A stretch of DNA of 5,843 bases from contig CAZOIA010000284.1 in assembly GCA_964579675.1 (NCBI GenBank), forward strand, positions 1 through 5,843. Reading direction: 5' to 3'. The translations under genes were made by a program, and so were the position numbers. Within the stretch, counting starts at the first letter, position 1. Each line of letters starts with the position of its first letter. Positions 1 to 5,219 of the stretch are shown here, one piece after another. The notes under the pieces are model-generated. The model was not told the DNA's origin, ran no database searches, and saw only the letters and a program-made list of their open reading frames with translations. The DNA is from CAZOIA01 sp964579675. GTDB taxonomy: Bacteria; Planctomycetota; Phycisphaerae; UBA1845; PWPN01.

Positions 1-2596
1 CCTCGCCATAGGTTTCCGCTGCGGTTCGCAGGGCTGCGAGCACTTCGGGGGAAACAGTGCGTGGTGACTCGCGAAAGCGGCCCAGCGTCGATCGGGCGTA
101 GTCCTCCGAGATGAGCTCGTGCAGTGGGACATAGGCGTCGAATCCTGGAGGGTAGTATCCGAGGAACTTGCAGCCGACGCCCTTGCGTTCGACGCCTCTG
201 AATTGGTCAAGCAACTCACGCTCGAGGCGCGGCGGCAGATCGTACGCACGAAGCGCCGCGGCGTCCATTCGCAAGAGTGCCTCTCGAACGGCATCCCTAT
301 TGCCAGCTCCAAGCGAGAAACGTGCTGGTCCTCCAACCAGCTTCAGGTAATTGTCCGCCGAATCGACGATTGGCCTAATATGGTTGGCCCAACGCTCCGG
401 GAGCGGAAGAGAGGCAAGAATTCTGTCGTAGATGTGTCGCGTCACCGCGTGGCAATGTGCGTACGCATTCGCAATGGGCGAGTTGAGTATGGCCCAGAGC
501 CACACGGTCGGTGGACTACCCGGTCGAGGCCGCACGGTCGAGTACGTGTTGAGCACCGCATGTCCCTTCTCGTCGAGCAGAGCCTTGATTCGCCACGGGC
601 CGCGCATGACTCGTACGTAATTGACGAGCACCTGTGGCTTTCCAGTGTGGTCCCCGCTACGCCATGGGCGGACTGGGGTGCGAGATGGACTAACCCATAC
701 TTCAGGCGGTGTCTCCCAGATCGAAAGCCCACGTACTCCGCTCAGAAAGGCTGGCACCGCATCGGGTGTCCGACGGTTGCCAGCGGCGCGCGCCTTGTCA
801 ATCAAGCCGCGCTGCGCGAACGAGAAGCCTTGCCCAGTGTCTGCAATGCTTGCGAGCTTTGGATTCCCGGACAAGTGGCCCCAGACCTCGGGCAAGTCGG
901 GCAAGAATAAACTCGCATCTTCGGCCGTCTTGAACTGCTCCGGATCCACGATTCGCTCGGACGAGAACGCGAGTCGCTCCTTGAATGCCGCCATCCCACG
1001 TTCGCGCACGCGGCGGTACTTGAGCGTCCCCGGCGCGGGTTTGCCTTTGCGCCGCCGTCCCATGAGCACGGCTACCTCGTGACCGCTGTGCTCGAACAGC
1101 TTGTCGGTGAAGAGGTCGATCTCCGTGAGTTCGAATTGCCTGAGCAGAGATTCGCGGACAGAACGCGACTCTTTGTTGTGCAGCACACCCTGCGGCGCGA
1201 CCACCCCGAACACGCTCCCCGGTGACAGCGCGGGCAAGGCGCGCTTGAGCATCTCCACGGCCTTGGTCTGGGCAGTGATTTCAGAGCCCCGTCTCCGGTA
1301 GTACGCCCGGTGTTCTGGCGTGAACCGTTCGTAAGGCGGATTGGCCAGCAGGATGCGGGCCTTGCTGGCGTGCCTCGCGAGTATGTCCCGCTCGAACATG
1401 TCGCCCTGTGTCAGTGCCAGTGCCCAGGAGTTATCGTGCGACTCGTCGGCAAGCGTGAGCGCCAGTTTGGCCAGCTCCAGCGCAAACGCATCGGCCTCCA
1501 AACCATGCAAATGGGAGCGCAAGTATTGGTGCGAGTCGGCCGATGCATCGGCACCACCCCAATCGCGGAGCCAGCGCATCGACGCCGTTAGGAACGGCGC
1601 GTGGCCGCATGCGGGTTCGAAAACGTGGCGATCCTCGGGCTTGATGTCCTCGATCAGCGGCCACAACTGCGAGAGCATGTGGTTGATGAGCACCGAGGGG
1701 GTGCTGTGAATGCCGAGTCCCTTGCGGATGTCGTAGGCTTCTGACGCCCGTTTACGTCTACCCTTTCCTGCCGTCTTGTCGATCAGGGCATTCTCGTAGA
1801 CGTGCGAGAGCGACTCACTGGACACGTCCGCCAGCGAGCCGCAATCCGCGATCCGTTTCGCCGCCGCATCGATGGCCGGCCGGCCTGATTTGCCGAAGGG
1901 GGGCAGCCGTCTGGTCTCGCCGTGGTGCTTGCCGATGCGATCGAAGACCTCGTCCACGTTCATGAGGTCGATCTTGATGAAGTTTGGAACGGACTTATCG
2001 TGAAGGATCTTGGCCGCGAGCAGCCAGAAGACCGTACGGTATACGTCTTCCTGCGCTTGCCGAGAGCTTAGACGTGTGCCGAGTTCGCCCCGAAGCCCGC
2101 TGATTGCGCCCTCCACGAGCCGAGTCAGTGCCTCGCCGCGCTTCTTCTCCACCGCGGGCATCAGCCCGACGTCGAAGAACCAGAGCTGCTCGCCGGGGCT
2201 GCCGGGCTTACGCAACTTGCTCTCGTAAATCCGGCTTGGAAGCAGAGACTCTCGTTGCTGATCCAGGGCCGCGCCAATTGCTGGCCACGCAAACGATCGC
2301 GGCTCGCCCTTCGGGCCACTTGGCCCTATGGCCCACCAATCCACGCCTGAGCCATGGCAGGCAAAGACCGTAGGCACCCCGAGCGTGCCCACCCGGGCGG
2401 CGGACGTGCGCGAATCGCCATCCACGTCTACGGCAGCGATGCACGCCGACCACGAGTCCCACGGTTTGCCGGCGAACGCGACGACCGGAACAGTCAGCTC
2501 GTCGAACTCGAACGGCATCGCCAGTTGATCGTCGCCATAGCCGCACCGGCGCAGGTGAGGCACAAGGCTCCTCGCGGACTTGGGCGTTGGCGGCAT
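1..2596 (-). CDS. Large N6-adenine DNA methyltransferase (Eco57I-like/orphan type), C-terminus cut by window edge
   Basis: The product should methylate adenine N6 in a specific DNA target using S-adenosylmethionine, as part of restriction-modification, phage defence or an orphan methylation system. The frame is open for 865 codons from ATG at 2596 to the left edge with no stop. Residues 293-305 (GLGIHSTPSVLIN) look like motif X, FEPACGHAPFL (326-336) is the SAM-binding motif I, an acidic GLEAD (365-369) and GD (398-399) follow, and NPPY (419-422) is the catalytic motif IV. Residues about 560-760 probably form the target-recognition part. The C-terminal stretch YDLPPRLERELLDQF (785-799) and GYYPPGFDAYVPLHE (813-827) resembles, from memory, the tails of large stand-alone methylases. 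The first 290 residues show no clear D-ExK nuclease motif, so cleavage activity is not supported. ATG 2596 is the only ATG or GTG codon after the in-frame stop at 2690-2692 and has a good ribosome binding site. Family call is firm, subtype is not. Confidence 0.9.
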   Translation of the reverse strand, partial: MPPTPKSARSLVPHLRRCGYGDDQLAMPFEFDELTVPVVAFAGKPWDSWSACIAAVDVDGDSRTSAARVGTLGVPTVFACHGSGVDWWAIGPSGPKGEPRSFAWPAIGAALDQQRESLLPSRIYESKLRKPGSPGEQLWFFDVGLMPAVEKKRGEALTRLVEGAISGLRGELGTRLSSRQAQEDVYRTVFWLLAAKILHDKSVPNFIKIDLMNVDEVFDRIGKHHGETRRLPPFGKSGRPAIDAAAKRIADCGSLADVSSESLSHVYENALIDKTAGKGRRKRASEAYDIRKGLGIHSTPSVLINHMLSQLWPLIEDIKPEDRHVFEPACGHAPFLTASMRWLRDWGGADASADSHQYLRSHLHGLEADAFALELAKLALTLADESHDNSWALALTQGDMFERDILARHASKARILLANPPYERFTPEHRAYYRRRGSEITAQTKAVEMLKRALPALSPGSVFGVVAPQGVLHNKESRSVRESLLRQFELTEIDLFTDKLFEHSGHEVAVLMGRRRKGKPAPGTLKYRRVRERGMAAFKERLAFSSERIVDPEQFKTAEDASLFLPDLPEVWGHLSGNPKLASIADTGQGFSFAQRGLIDKARAAGNRRTPDAVPAFLSGVRGLSIWETPPEVWVSPSRTPVRPWRSGDHTGKPQVLVNYVRVMRGPWRIKALLDEKGHAVLNTYSTVRPRPGSPPTVWLWAILNSPIANAYAHCHAVTRHIYDRILASLPLPERWANHIRPIVDSADNYLKLVGGPARFSLGAGNRDAVREALLRMDAAALRAYDLPPRLERELLDQFRGVERKGVGCKFLGYYPPGFDAYVPLHELISEDYARSTLGRFRESPRTVSPEVLAALRTAAETYGE

Positions 2597-2605
2597 AGCG
2601 GCGGT

Positions 2606-2613
2606 TCCTCTCC
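2606..2613 (-). promoter_or_regulatory. Ribosome binding site of the DNA methyltransferase
   Basis: Read on the minus strand, GGAGAGGA lies nine bases before the ATG at 2596, a normal Shine-Dalgarno spacing. It fixes the start choice. The same octamer precedes the candidate start of the PH-domain gene at 5102. Confidence 0.75.
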
Positions 2614-2657
2614 CGATAGATAGAACACTGAGACGGGCGCCTCTGATGCCCGGATAG

Positions 2658-2685
2658 ATTGTACGGGCTTCGTTGCCGTTGTCAC
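2658..2685 (-). promoter_or_regulatory. Sigma70-like promoter of the DNA methyltransferase
   Basis: On the minus strand GTGACA (2680-2685) and TACAAT (2658-2663) are separated by 16 bases. Each hexamer matches five of six consensus positions. Transcription would start near 2651, giving a leader of about 55 bases before the ATG at 2596. The promoter ends about 23 bases from the start of the intron remnant, which points the opposite way. Sequence prediction only. Confidence 0.6.
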
Positions 2686-2708
2686 GCGCCTAATCCCGAC
2701 GAAGCGGG

Positions 2709-2985
2709 GTGAAGGCCGTCCGCGAGTCGCTCGACCGGTGGCTACGGCGGAAGCTTCGCTGCACTCTGTGGCGGCAGTGGAAGCGTCATCGCACCCAGTT
2801 CAAGGAGTTGTGCCGGCGGGGCCTGGATCACGAGCGAGCCCGGCGGTCGGCGTGGAACGTTCGCGGCCCCTGGCGGAATGCCGGGGCCCGCCACATGAAC
2901 CACGCGGTGCCGACCTCCGAACCGCGCGGATCGAGCCTCATCAGCCTGATGGGAAGAGTATCGGCAACCTGGGTGCCCCTCGTAG
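2709..2985 (+). pseudogene. Truncated group II intron reverse transcriptase/maturase, C-terminal fragment
   Basis: The fragment corresponds to the end of an intron-encoded protein, the maturase-side tail. Recognisable pieces are SLDRWLRRKLRCTLWRQWKR (residues 4-23 from GTG 2709), then LDHERARRSAW and GPWRNAGARHMN. In intact relatives, as I recall them, the last motif reads GPWWNAGASHMN, so two positions have changed to arginine. The reverse transcriptase domain with its YxDD motif is absent. The frame from 2709 runs on through domains V and VI to 3179, which a normal intron protein would not do. Dropping one base after the ATG at 2949 gives a short tail that stops at TAG 2983-2985, just before domain V, so a one-base insertion is likely. 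No ribosome binding site of note. It should not give a working protein. Confidence 0.75.
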
Positions 2986-3056
2986 ATTGCCGTATAGGGA
3001 CCCGTACGTCCGGTGGTGTGGGAGCCGGGGCAAGGCAACCCACCCCGCTACCCGAC
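2986..3056 (+). ncRNA. Group II intron domains V and VI
   Basis: Domain V is a 32-base hairpin (2986-3017): a nine-position lower helix (2986-2994 with 3009-3017), a two-base bulge CG (3007-3008), a four-position upper helix and a GACC loop. The lower helix carries three wobble pairs in a row and a T/C mismatch, and the upper helix a G/G mismatch. Domain VI folds well: GGG 3020-3022 with CCC 3051-3053, AGC 3023-3025 with GCT 3047-3049, and GGGG 3027-3030 with CCCC 3043-3046. A3050 is left bulged, seven bases from the proposed 3' end at C3056, which is the branch-point geometry of this intron group. Confidence 0.75.
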
Positions 3057-3144
3057 TGGGCTGAGCATGTTCGGCCGCGCAGAGGCGTGAGTTTTCTGCC
3101 CTCTCAGCTTATCCCATCTCATTCCGCTCAGGCGAGTGGCCGTC
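3057..3144. other. Short spacer between the intron 3' end and the rpmA stop codon
   Basis: This would be the 3' exon side of the intron and the downstream flank of rpmA. A weak AGAGG/CCTCT pairing around 3083-3108 is the only structure I see. There is no convincing terminator with a T-run for rpmA on the minus strand and no gene. Confidence 0.4.
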
Positions 3145-3384
3145 TCAGTTGGGCTGGATATCGACGCGGCGGCCGTTGAAAACCACCACGCCATCAATGA
3201 GCGCGAACAGCGTGTCGTCTCTTCCCCGGCCGACGAACCGCCCCGGCCTGAACGGCGTGCCGCACTGCCGGACGATGATCGAGCCGACCTTGGCCCGTTG
3301 TCCCCCGTACAGCTTCACGCCCCGATACTGCGCGTTGCTGTCCCGCCCGTTACGTGATGAACCTTGACCTTTTTTATGAGCCAT
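3145..3384 (-). CDS. rpmA: 50S ribosomal protein L27 (bL27)
   Basis: L27 is a small protein of the large ribosomal subunit whose N-terminal tail reaches towards the peptidyl transferase centre and helps place the tRNA ends. The 79-residue product begins MAHKKGQGSSRNGRDSNAQ, the family signature, and continues with YGGQ (26-29), VRQCGTPFRPG (38-48) and DDTLFALIDGVV (56-67). Length is normal. The mature-type N-terminus follows the ATG directly, so there is no cleavable extension of the Firmicutes kind. ATG 3384 has GGAG nine bases upstream; the five extra residues of a longer frame (from 3399) are not conserved in L27. The gene follows a secreted-protein gene by 25 bases and is probably co-transcribed with it. 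Its usual upstream partner rplU (L21) is not in the window. Confidence 0.98.
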   Translation of the reverse strand: MAHKKGQGSSRNGRDSNAQYRGVKLYGGQRAKVGSIIVRQCGTPFRPGRFVGRGRDDTLFALIDGVVVFNGRRVDIQPN

Positions 3385-3409
3385 TACTCGTTGCTCCACT
3401 GTTTCGATG

Positions 3410-4060
3410 CTACCGCATGATCCACTTCTGCCCGCCGGTCACCCGCTCCGGCGTTGTCCGCGGCCGGGTACGTTCACTCCCCGGAAACCGGTAGGGAATC
3501 TCGAGTGTCTTGCGCAACAGGAATTCCCGCTTGTTGGTCTCGCTCTCCTCCTTGTCGGTATCGAATGCCGGGTTGTTCAGGCGTTTCACCTCGCCCGACA
3601 GCCCGCTGACGTAGACCTTGAATGCCCTGGCCTTGGCGTCGAAATCTCGCCAGATCGCCACGCTGTGCCGAGCCTGGTCCTTCCCGCGGCGTAGAAGCCC
3701 GCTGGCCTTCTCCGGCGGCACGAGCAGCGGGTCGCCGCTGCGTCGCTCCACCGCCCGGTAGGCTTCGGGGCTGACACCGATCTCGCTGCGGACGACCTTG
3801 AGCGTGTCCGTCACCAGGTCGAACTCGGGATAGAAATCGACCTCGCGCCCGGTCGGGTTTTCGACGGTATAGAGCATGTACCAGTAGACGACCGGCCTGG
3901 CCCGCCCTGGCAGGAGGATCGACACCCGTTGCGGATCCTGGTAGCGGAAGGTCAGTTGCCAGGAGACGGGCACGGTCGCCGGTTCGGGTGCGGCGCGCAG
4001 CCCCTGGGTCACGATGAGGGCCGCCAGAAACAAGGTCATAGTGTTAAAGGGCTTACGCAC
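3410..4060 (-). CDS. Secreted protein of unknown function, upstream of rpmA
   Basis: I do not recognise the 216-residue product by name. It starts at GTG 4060 with a typical Sec signal peptide: basic MRK, a hydrophobic stretch at residues 8-18 (MTLFLAALIVT) and a likely cut after LRA (23|24). The mature part has a beta-rich look, with SWQLTFRY (33-40), an aromatic block VYWYMLYTVENPTGREVDFY (58-77) and PEFDLVTDTLKV (78-89), then a charged basic tail (160-216). No transmembrane helix follows the signal, and no lipobox cysteine is present, so export to the periplasm or outside is expected. The aromatic block followed by ENPTG suggests an immunoglobulin-like fold, but this is only a guess. It ends with TAG at 3410, 25 bases before rpmA, on the same strand, which implies one transcript. 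Ribosome binding site is weak (GAGAAG). ATG 4039 is an alternative start but would remove the basic start of the signal peptide. Confidence 0.8.
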   Translation of the reverse strand: MRKPFNTMTLFLAALIVTQGLRAAPEPATVPVSWQLTFRYQDPQRVSILLPGRARPVVYWYMLYTVENPTGREVDFYPEFDLVTDTLKVVRSEIGVSPEAYRAVERRSGDPLLVPPEKASGLLRRGKDQARHSVAIWRDFDAKARAFKVYVSGLSGEVKRLNNPAFDTDKEESETNKREFLLRKTLEIPYRFPGSERTRPRTTPERVTGGQKWIMR

Positions 4061-4147
4061 GGGTTCTTCTCTCAGTCAACACCGAATGCAGTCCCCTGTT
4101 CGGCAAGCATGGCCCGGACCGCCGCTGGCGTGCCCGACCGACTACCC

Positions 4148-4175
4148 ATTTTAGGGTTCCCGGCCGGACCGTCAA
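4148..4175 (-). promoter_or_regulatory. Sigma70-like promoter of the secreted protein-rpmA pair
   Basis: On the minus strand TTGACG (4170-4175) and TAAAAT (4148-4153) are 16 bases apart, each matching five of six consensus positions. The spacing equals that of the promoter at 2658-2685. Transcription would begin near 4141, leaving a leader of about 80 bases before GTG 4060. No other good promoter is seen before rpmA, so L27 may depend on this one. Confidence 0.55.
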
Positions 4176-4178
4176 GGC

Positions 4179-4196
4179 GAGCCGGGTTGCCGGCTC
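4179..4196. repeat. Perfect 7-bp inverted repeat (hairpin) in the divergent spacer
   Basis: GAGCCGG and CCGGCTC pair perfectly around a GTTG loop. No T-run follows on either strand, so it is not a standard terminator. It lies just upstream of the minus-strand promoter at 4148-4175 and could be an operator or a cruciform. Function unknown. Confidence 0.6.
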
Positions 4197-4217
4197 AGAC
4201 GCCCCCTGTGGTCCGGC

Positions 4218-4316
4218 GAGGACGCGCTCCCCTTCGGGTCGCGGCTAAACGAGGACGCGCTCCCCTTGGGGTCGCGGCTAAACGGGGACGCGCTCCCCTT
4301 GGGGTCGCGGCTAAAC
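4218..4316. repeat. Three tandem copies of a 33-bp unit
   Basis: Copies lie at 4218-4250, 4251-4283 and 4284-4316, followed by a partial start of a fourth (GAGGA at 4317). Copy 2 differs from copy 1 by one base (CCCCTTCGGG becomes CCCCTTGGGG) and copy 3 differs from copy 2 by one base near its left end. Each unit contains CGCG-CT-CCC around a four-base loop and GGG-T-CGCG, so each can form a small hairpin. There are no spacers between units, so it is not a CRISPR array. Confidence 0.95.
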
Positions 4317-4491
4317 GAGGATCCGGACTGCCTCCGGTGCTTGTCGGCACGTCCGTGCCTTCGTGCCTGTCCCCTGGTCTCTGGCACCCGCCGTCACCCG
4401 GTCCCCGGCTCGCCCAGGCACCCGGTCTCTCTGGCCGCCCACGGTTCATTGAATACATGGCAAGCCGTGGCGCACTCCACTCGAAAGCGGT

Positions 4492-4497
4492 TATAAT
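4492..4497 (+). promoter_or_regulatory. Candidate -10 box of hpt, suggesting a leaderless mRNA
   Basis: A perfect TATAAT ends seven bases before ATG 4505, so transcription would begin at or within a base or two of the start codon. No TTGACA-like hexamer is seen 16-18 bases upstream, and no extended TGn. No Shine-Dalgarno sequence precedes the ATG, which agrees with leaderless translation. Confidence 0.45.
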
Positions 4498-4504
4498 CCC
4501 GCCC

Positions 4505-5053
4505 ATGGAAGCGGACATCGATCGCATCCTGATTCCCCGGCAGCGGATCGCGGGACGGGTGAGGGAGTTGGCCCGCGAGATTGCCCGCACCTACGAGGCG
4601 GATGCGGCAGACGGCCTGACCCTGGTGACCATCCTGTCGGGATCGATCATTTTCCTGGCCGATCTGATACGGAACCTGCCGTTGCGGATGAAGATCGGGC
4701 TCATCACGGTTTCGAGCTACGCCGGGGCGACGACGGAGACTCGGGGGGCCGAGGTGCTGCAGGATTTGAACGTCGATGTATCCGGCCGGCACGTGCTTCT
4801 GGTGGACGACATCCTCGATACCGGCGGGACGTTGCGACTCGTCCGGGCCCGCCTGGCTGAGTATGGCCCGAAGTCGATCCGCACGTGCGTGCTGCTCCGC
4901 AAGCCGGCCAAGGCCCCGCCCGATGTGCCGGCCGAGTTCGTCGGGTTTGACGTCGAGGACGTTTTCGTGGTCGGTTACGGACTGGACTACAACGATCACT
5001 ACCGCAACTTCCCGGACATCGGAGTGCTCAGAGAGGAGCTCTATGCATCCTAG
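4505..5053 (+). CDS. hpt: Hypoxanthine phosphoribosyltransferase
   Basis: This cytoplasmic purine-salvage enzyme joins hypoxanthine (often guanine too) to PRPP to give IMP or GMP and pyrophosphate. The 182-residue length is typical. ILSGSIIFLADL (43-54) is the pyrophosphate-contact loop, SSYAG (70-74) the start of the mobile active-site loop, HVLLVDDILDTGGTL (96-110) the PRPP-binding signature, K133 in RKPAK and FVVGYGLD (154-161) the base-binding region, with D161 matching the conserved aspartate near the purine. The usual K or R before GS in the first loop is S45 here, and the signature has DD where many relatives have ED. ATG 4505 gives the usual N-terminus (DIDRILI then an arginine-rich helix). 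An in-frame ATG at 4458 and a longer frame from 3929 run through the repeats and are not conserved. The next gene starts 48 bases downstream on the same strand. Confidence 0.95.
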   Translation: MEADIDRILIPRQRIAGRVRELAREIARTYEADAADGLTLVTILSGSIIFLADLIRNLPLRMKIGLITVSSYAGATTETRGAEVLQDLNVDVSGRHVLLVDDILDTGGTLRLVRARLAEYGPKSIRTCVLLRKPAKAPPDVPAEFVGFDVEDVFVVGYGLDYNDHYRNFPDIGVLREELYAS

Positions 5054-5082
5054 CGGGCGCCGCTCACCGCAGGACGCACCAC

Positions 5083-5090
5083 GGAGAGGA
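5083..5090 (+). promoter_or_regulatory. Ribosome binding site supporting the ATG at 5102
   Basis: GGAGAGGA ends eleven bases before ATG 5102, slightly long but usable. It is identical to the octamer in front of the methyltransferase. It lies just outside the 7-bp repeat array, so it may have served an older start that the repeats displaced. Confidence 0.5.
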
Positions 5091-5097
5091 CAACACT

Positions 5098-5219
5098 GAG
5101 AATGGAGAATAGAGAATTGAGAATTGAGGAAGTTTTCACCCTACCCGGCAGGCGACACCGCCCGGGCAGACCCTTCTTCAATCCCCGATTCTCAACTCTC
5201 AACTCTCAGTTCTCAACTG
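5098..5219. repeat. Inverted pair of 7-bp tandem repeat arrays
   Basis: The left array (5098-5129) reads GAGAATG, GAGAATA, GAGAATT, GAGAATT, GAGG. The right array (5188-5219) reads ATTCTCA, ACTCTCA, ACTCTCA, GTTCTCA, ACTG, the complement of the same type of unit. The 58-base spacer is GC-rich. The two arms could pair into a long imperfect stem. The low GC of the arms stands out from the surroundings. Heptamer tandem repeats of this kind (short tandemly repeated repetitive sequences) are known from cyanobacteria and other bacteria. The arrays overlap the predicted start of the PH-domain gene. Confidence 0.9.

Larger units (their letters stand above)
2709..3056 (+). mobile_element. 3' remnant of a bacterial group II intron (5' part missing)
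   Basis: The stretch holds, in the order expected at the 3' end of a group II intron, the C-terminal part of the intron-encoded protein, a domain V-like hairpin (2986-3017) and a domain VI hairpin (3018-3056). Domain VI ends in GAC, which fits the AY 3' boundary of these introns, so the 3' exon should start at 3057. No reverse transcriptase catalytic domain, intron 5' end (GUGYG) or domain I is visible upstream. The left limit is approximate: protein similarity begins near 2709 and an in-frame stop lies at 2691-2693. The protein style (WRQWKR, GPW-NAGA-HMN) is that of class C-like introns as I remember them. The element cannot splice or move by itself. Confidence 0.8.
4061..4504. other. 444-base divergent intergenic region
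   Basis: The spacer between the divergent secreted-protein gene and hpt holds the promoter at 4148-4175, the hairpin at 4179-4196, three 33-bp tandem repeats at 4218-4316, a small GGCACG/CGTGCC hairpin at 4346-4359 and a TATAAT box at 4492-4497. Long frames cross it on both strands, but they exist because the 33-bp unit is a multiple of three and lacks stops; none resembles a protein and I see no gene in it. Confidence 0.7.

Noticed and set aside
119..2528. Many plus-strand reading frames of 60-260 codons across the left part
   Set aside because: They lie opposite the methyltransferase frame, which has clear family motifs over its full length. Their translations are basic, low in order and unlike any protein family I know.
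2742..3038. Minus-strand frame opposite the intron remnant
   Set aside because: It is the antisense shadow of a recognisable maturase fragment and shows no family features.
3385..3399. Five-residue N-terminal extension of L27
   Set aside because: L27 proteins start MAHKK or similar, and GGAG is correctly spaced for the ATG at 3384 but not for the upstream start.
4218..4316. CRISPR array
   Set aside because: The 33-bp units follow each other directly without spacers, and no cas gene is present.
3929..4504. N-terminal extension of the hpt frame and a minus-strand frame over the same stretch
   Set aside because: The extension overlaps the secreted-protein gene and reads through the 33-bp repeats, whose length is a multiple of three. 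Hpt proteins start at the residue encoded at 4505.
5051..5064. Short GCGG/CCGC hairpin after the hpt stop codon as a terminator
   Set aside because: The stem is four pairs with no T-run following, and the next gene begins 48 bases downstream on the same strand.
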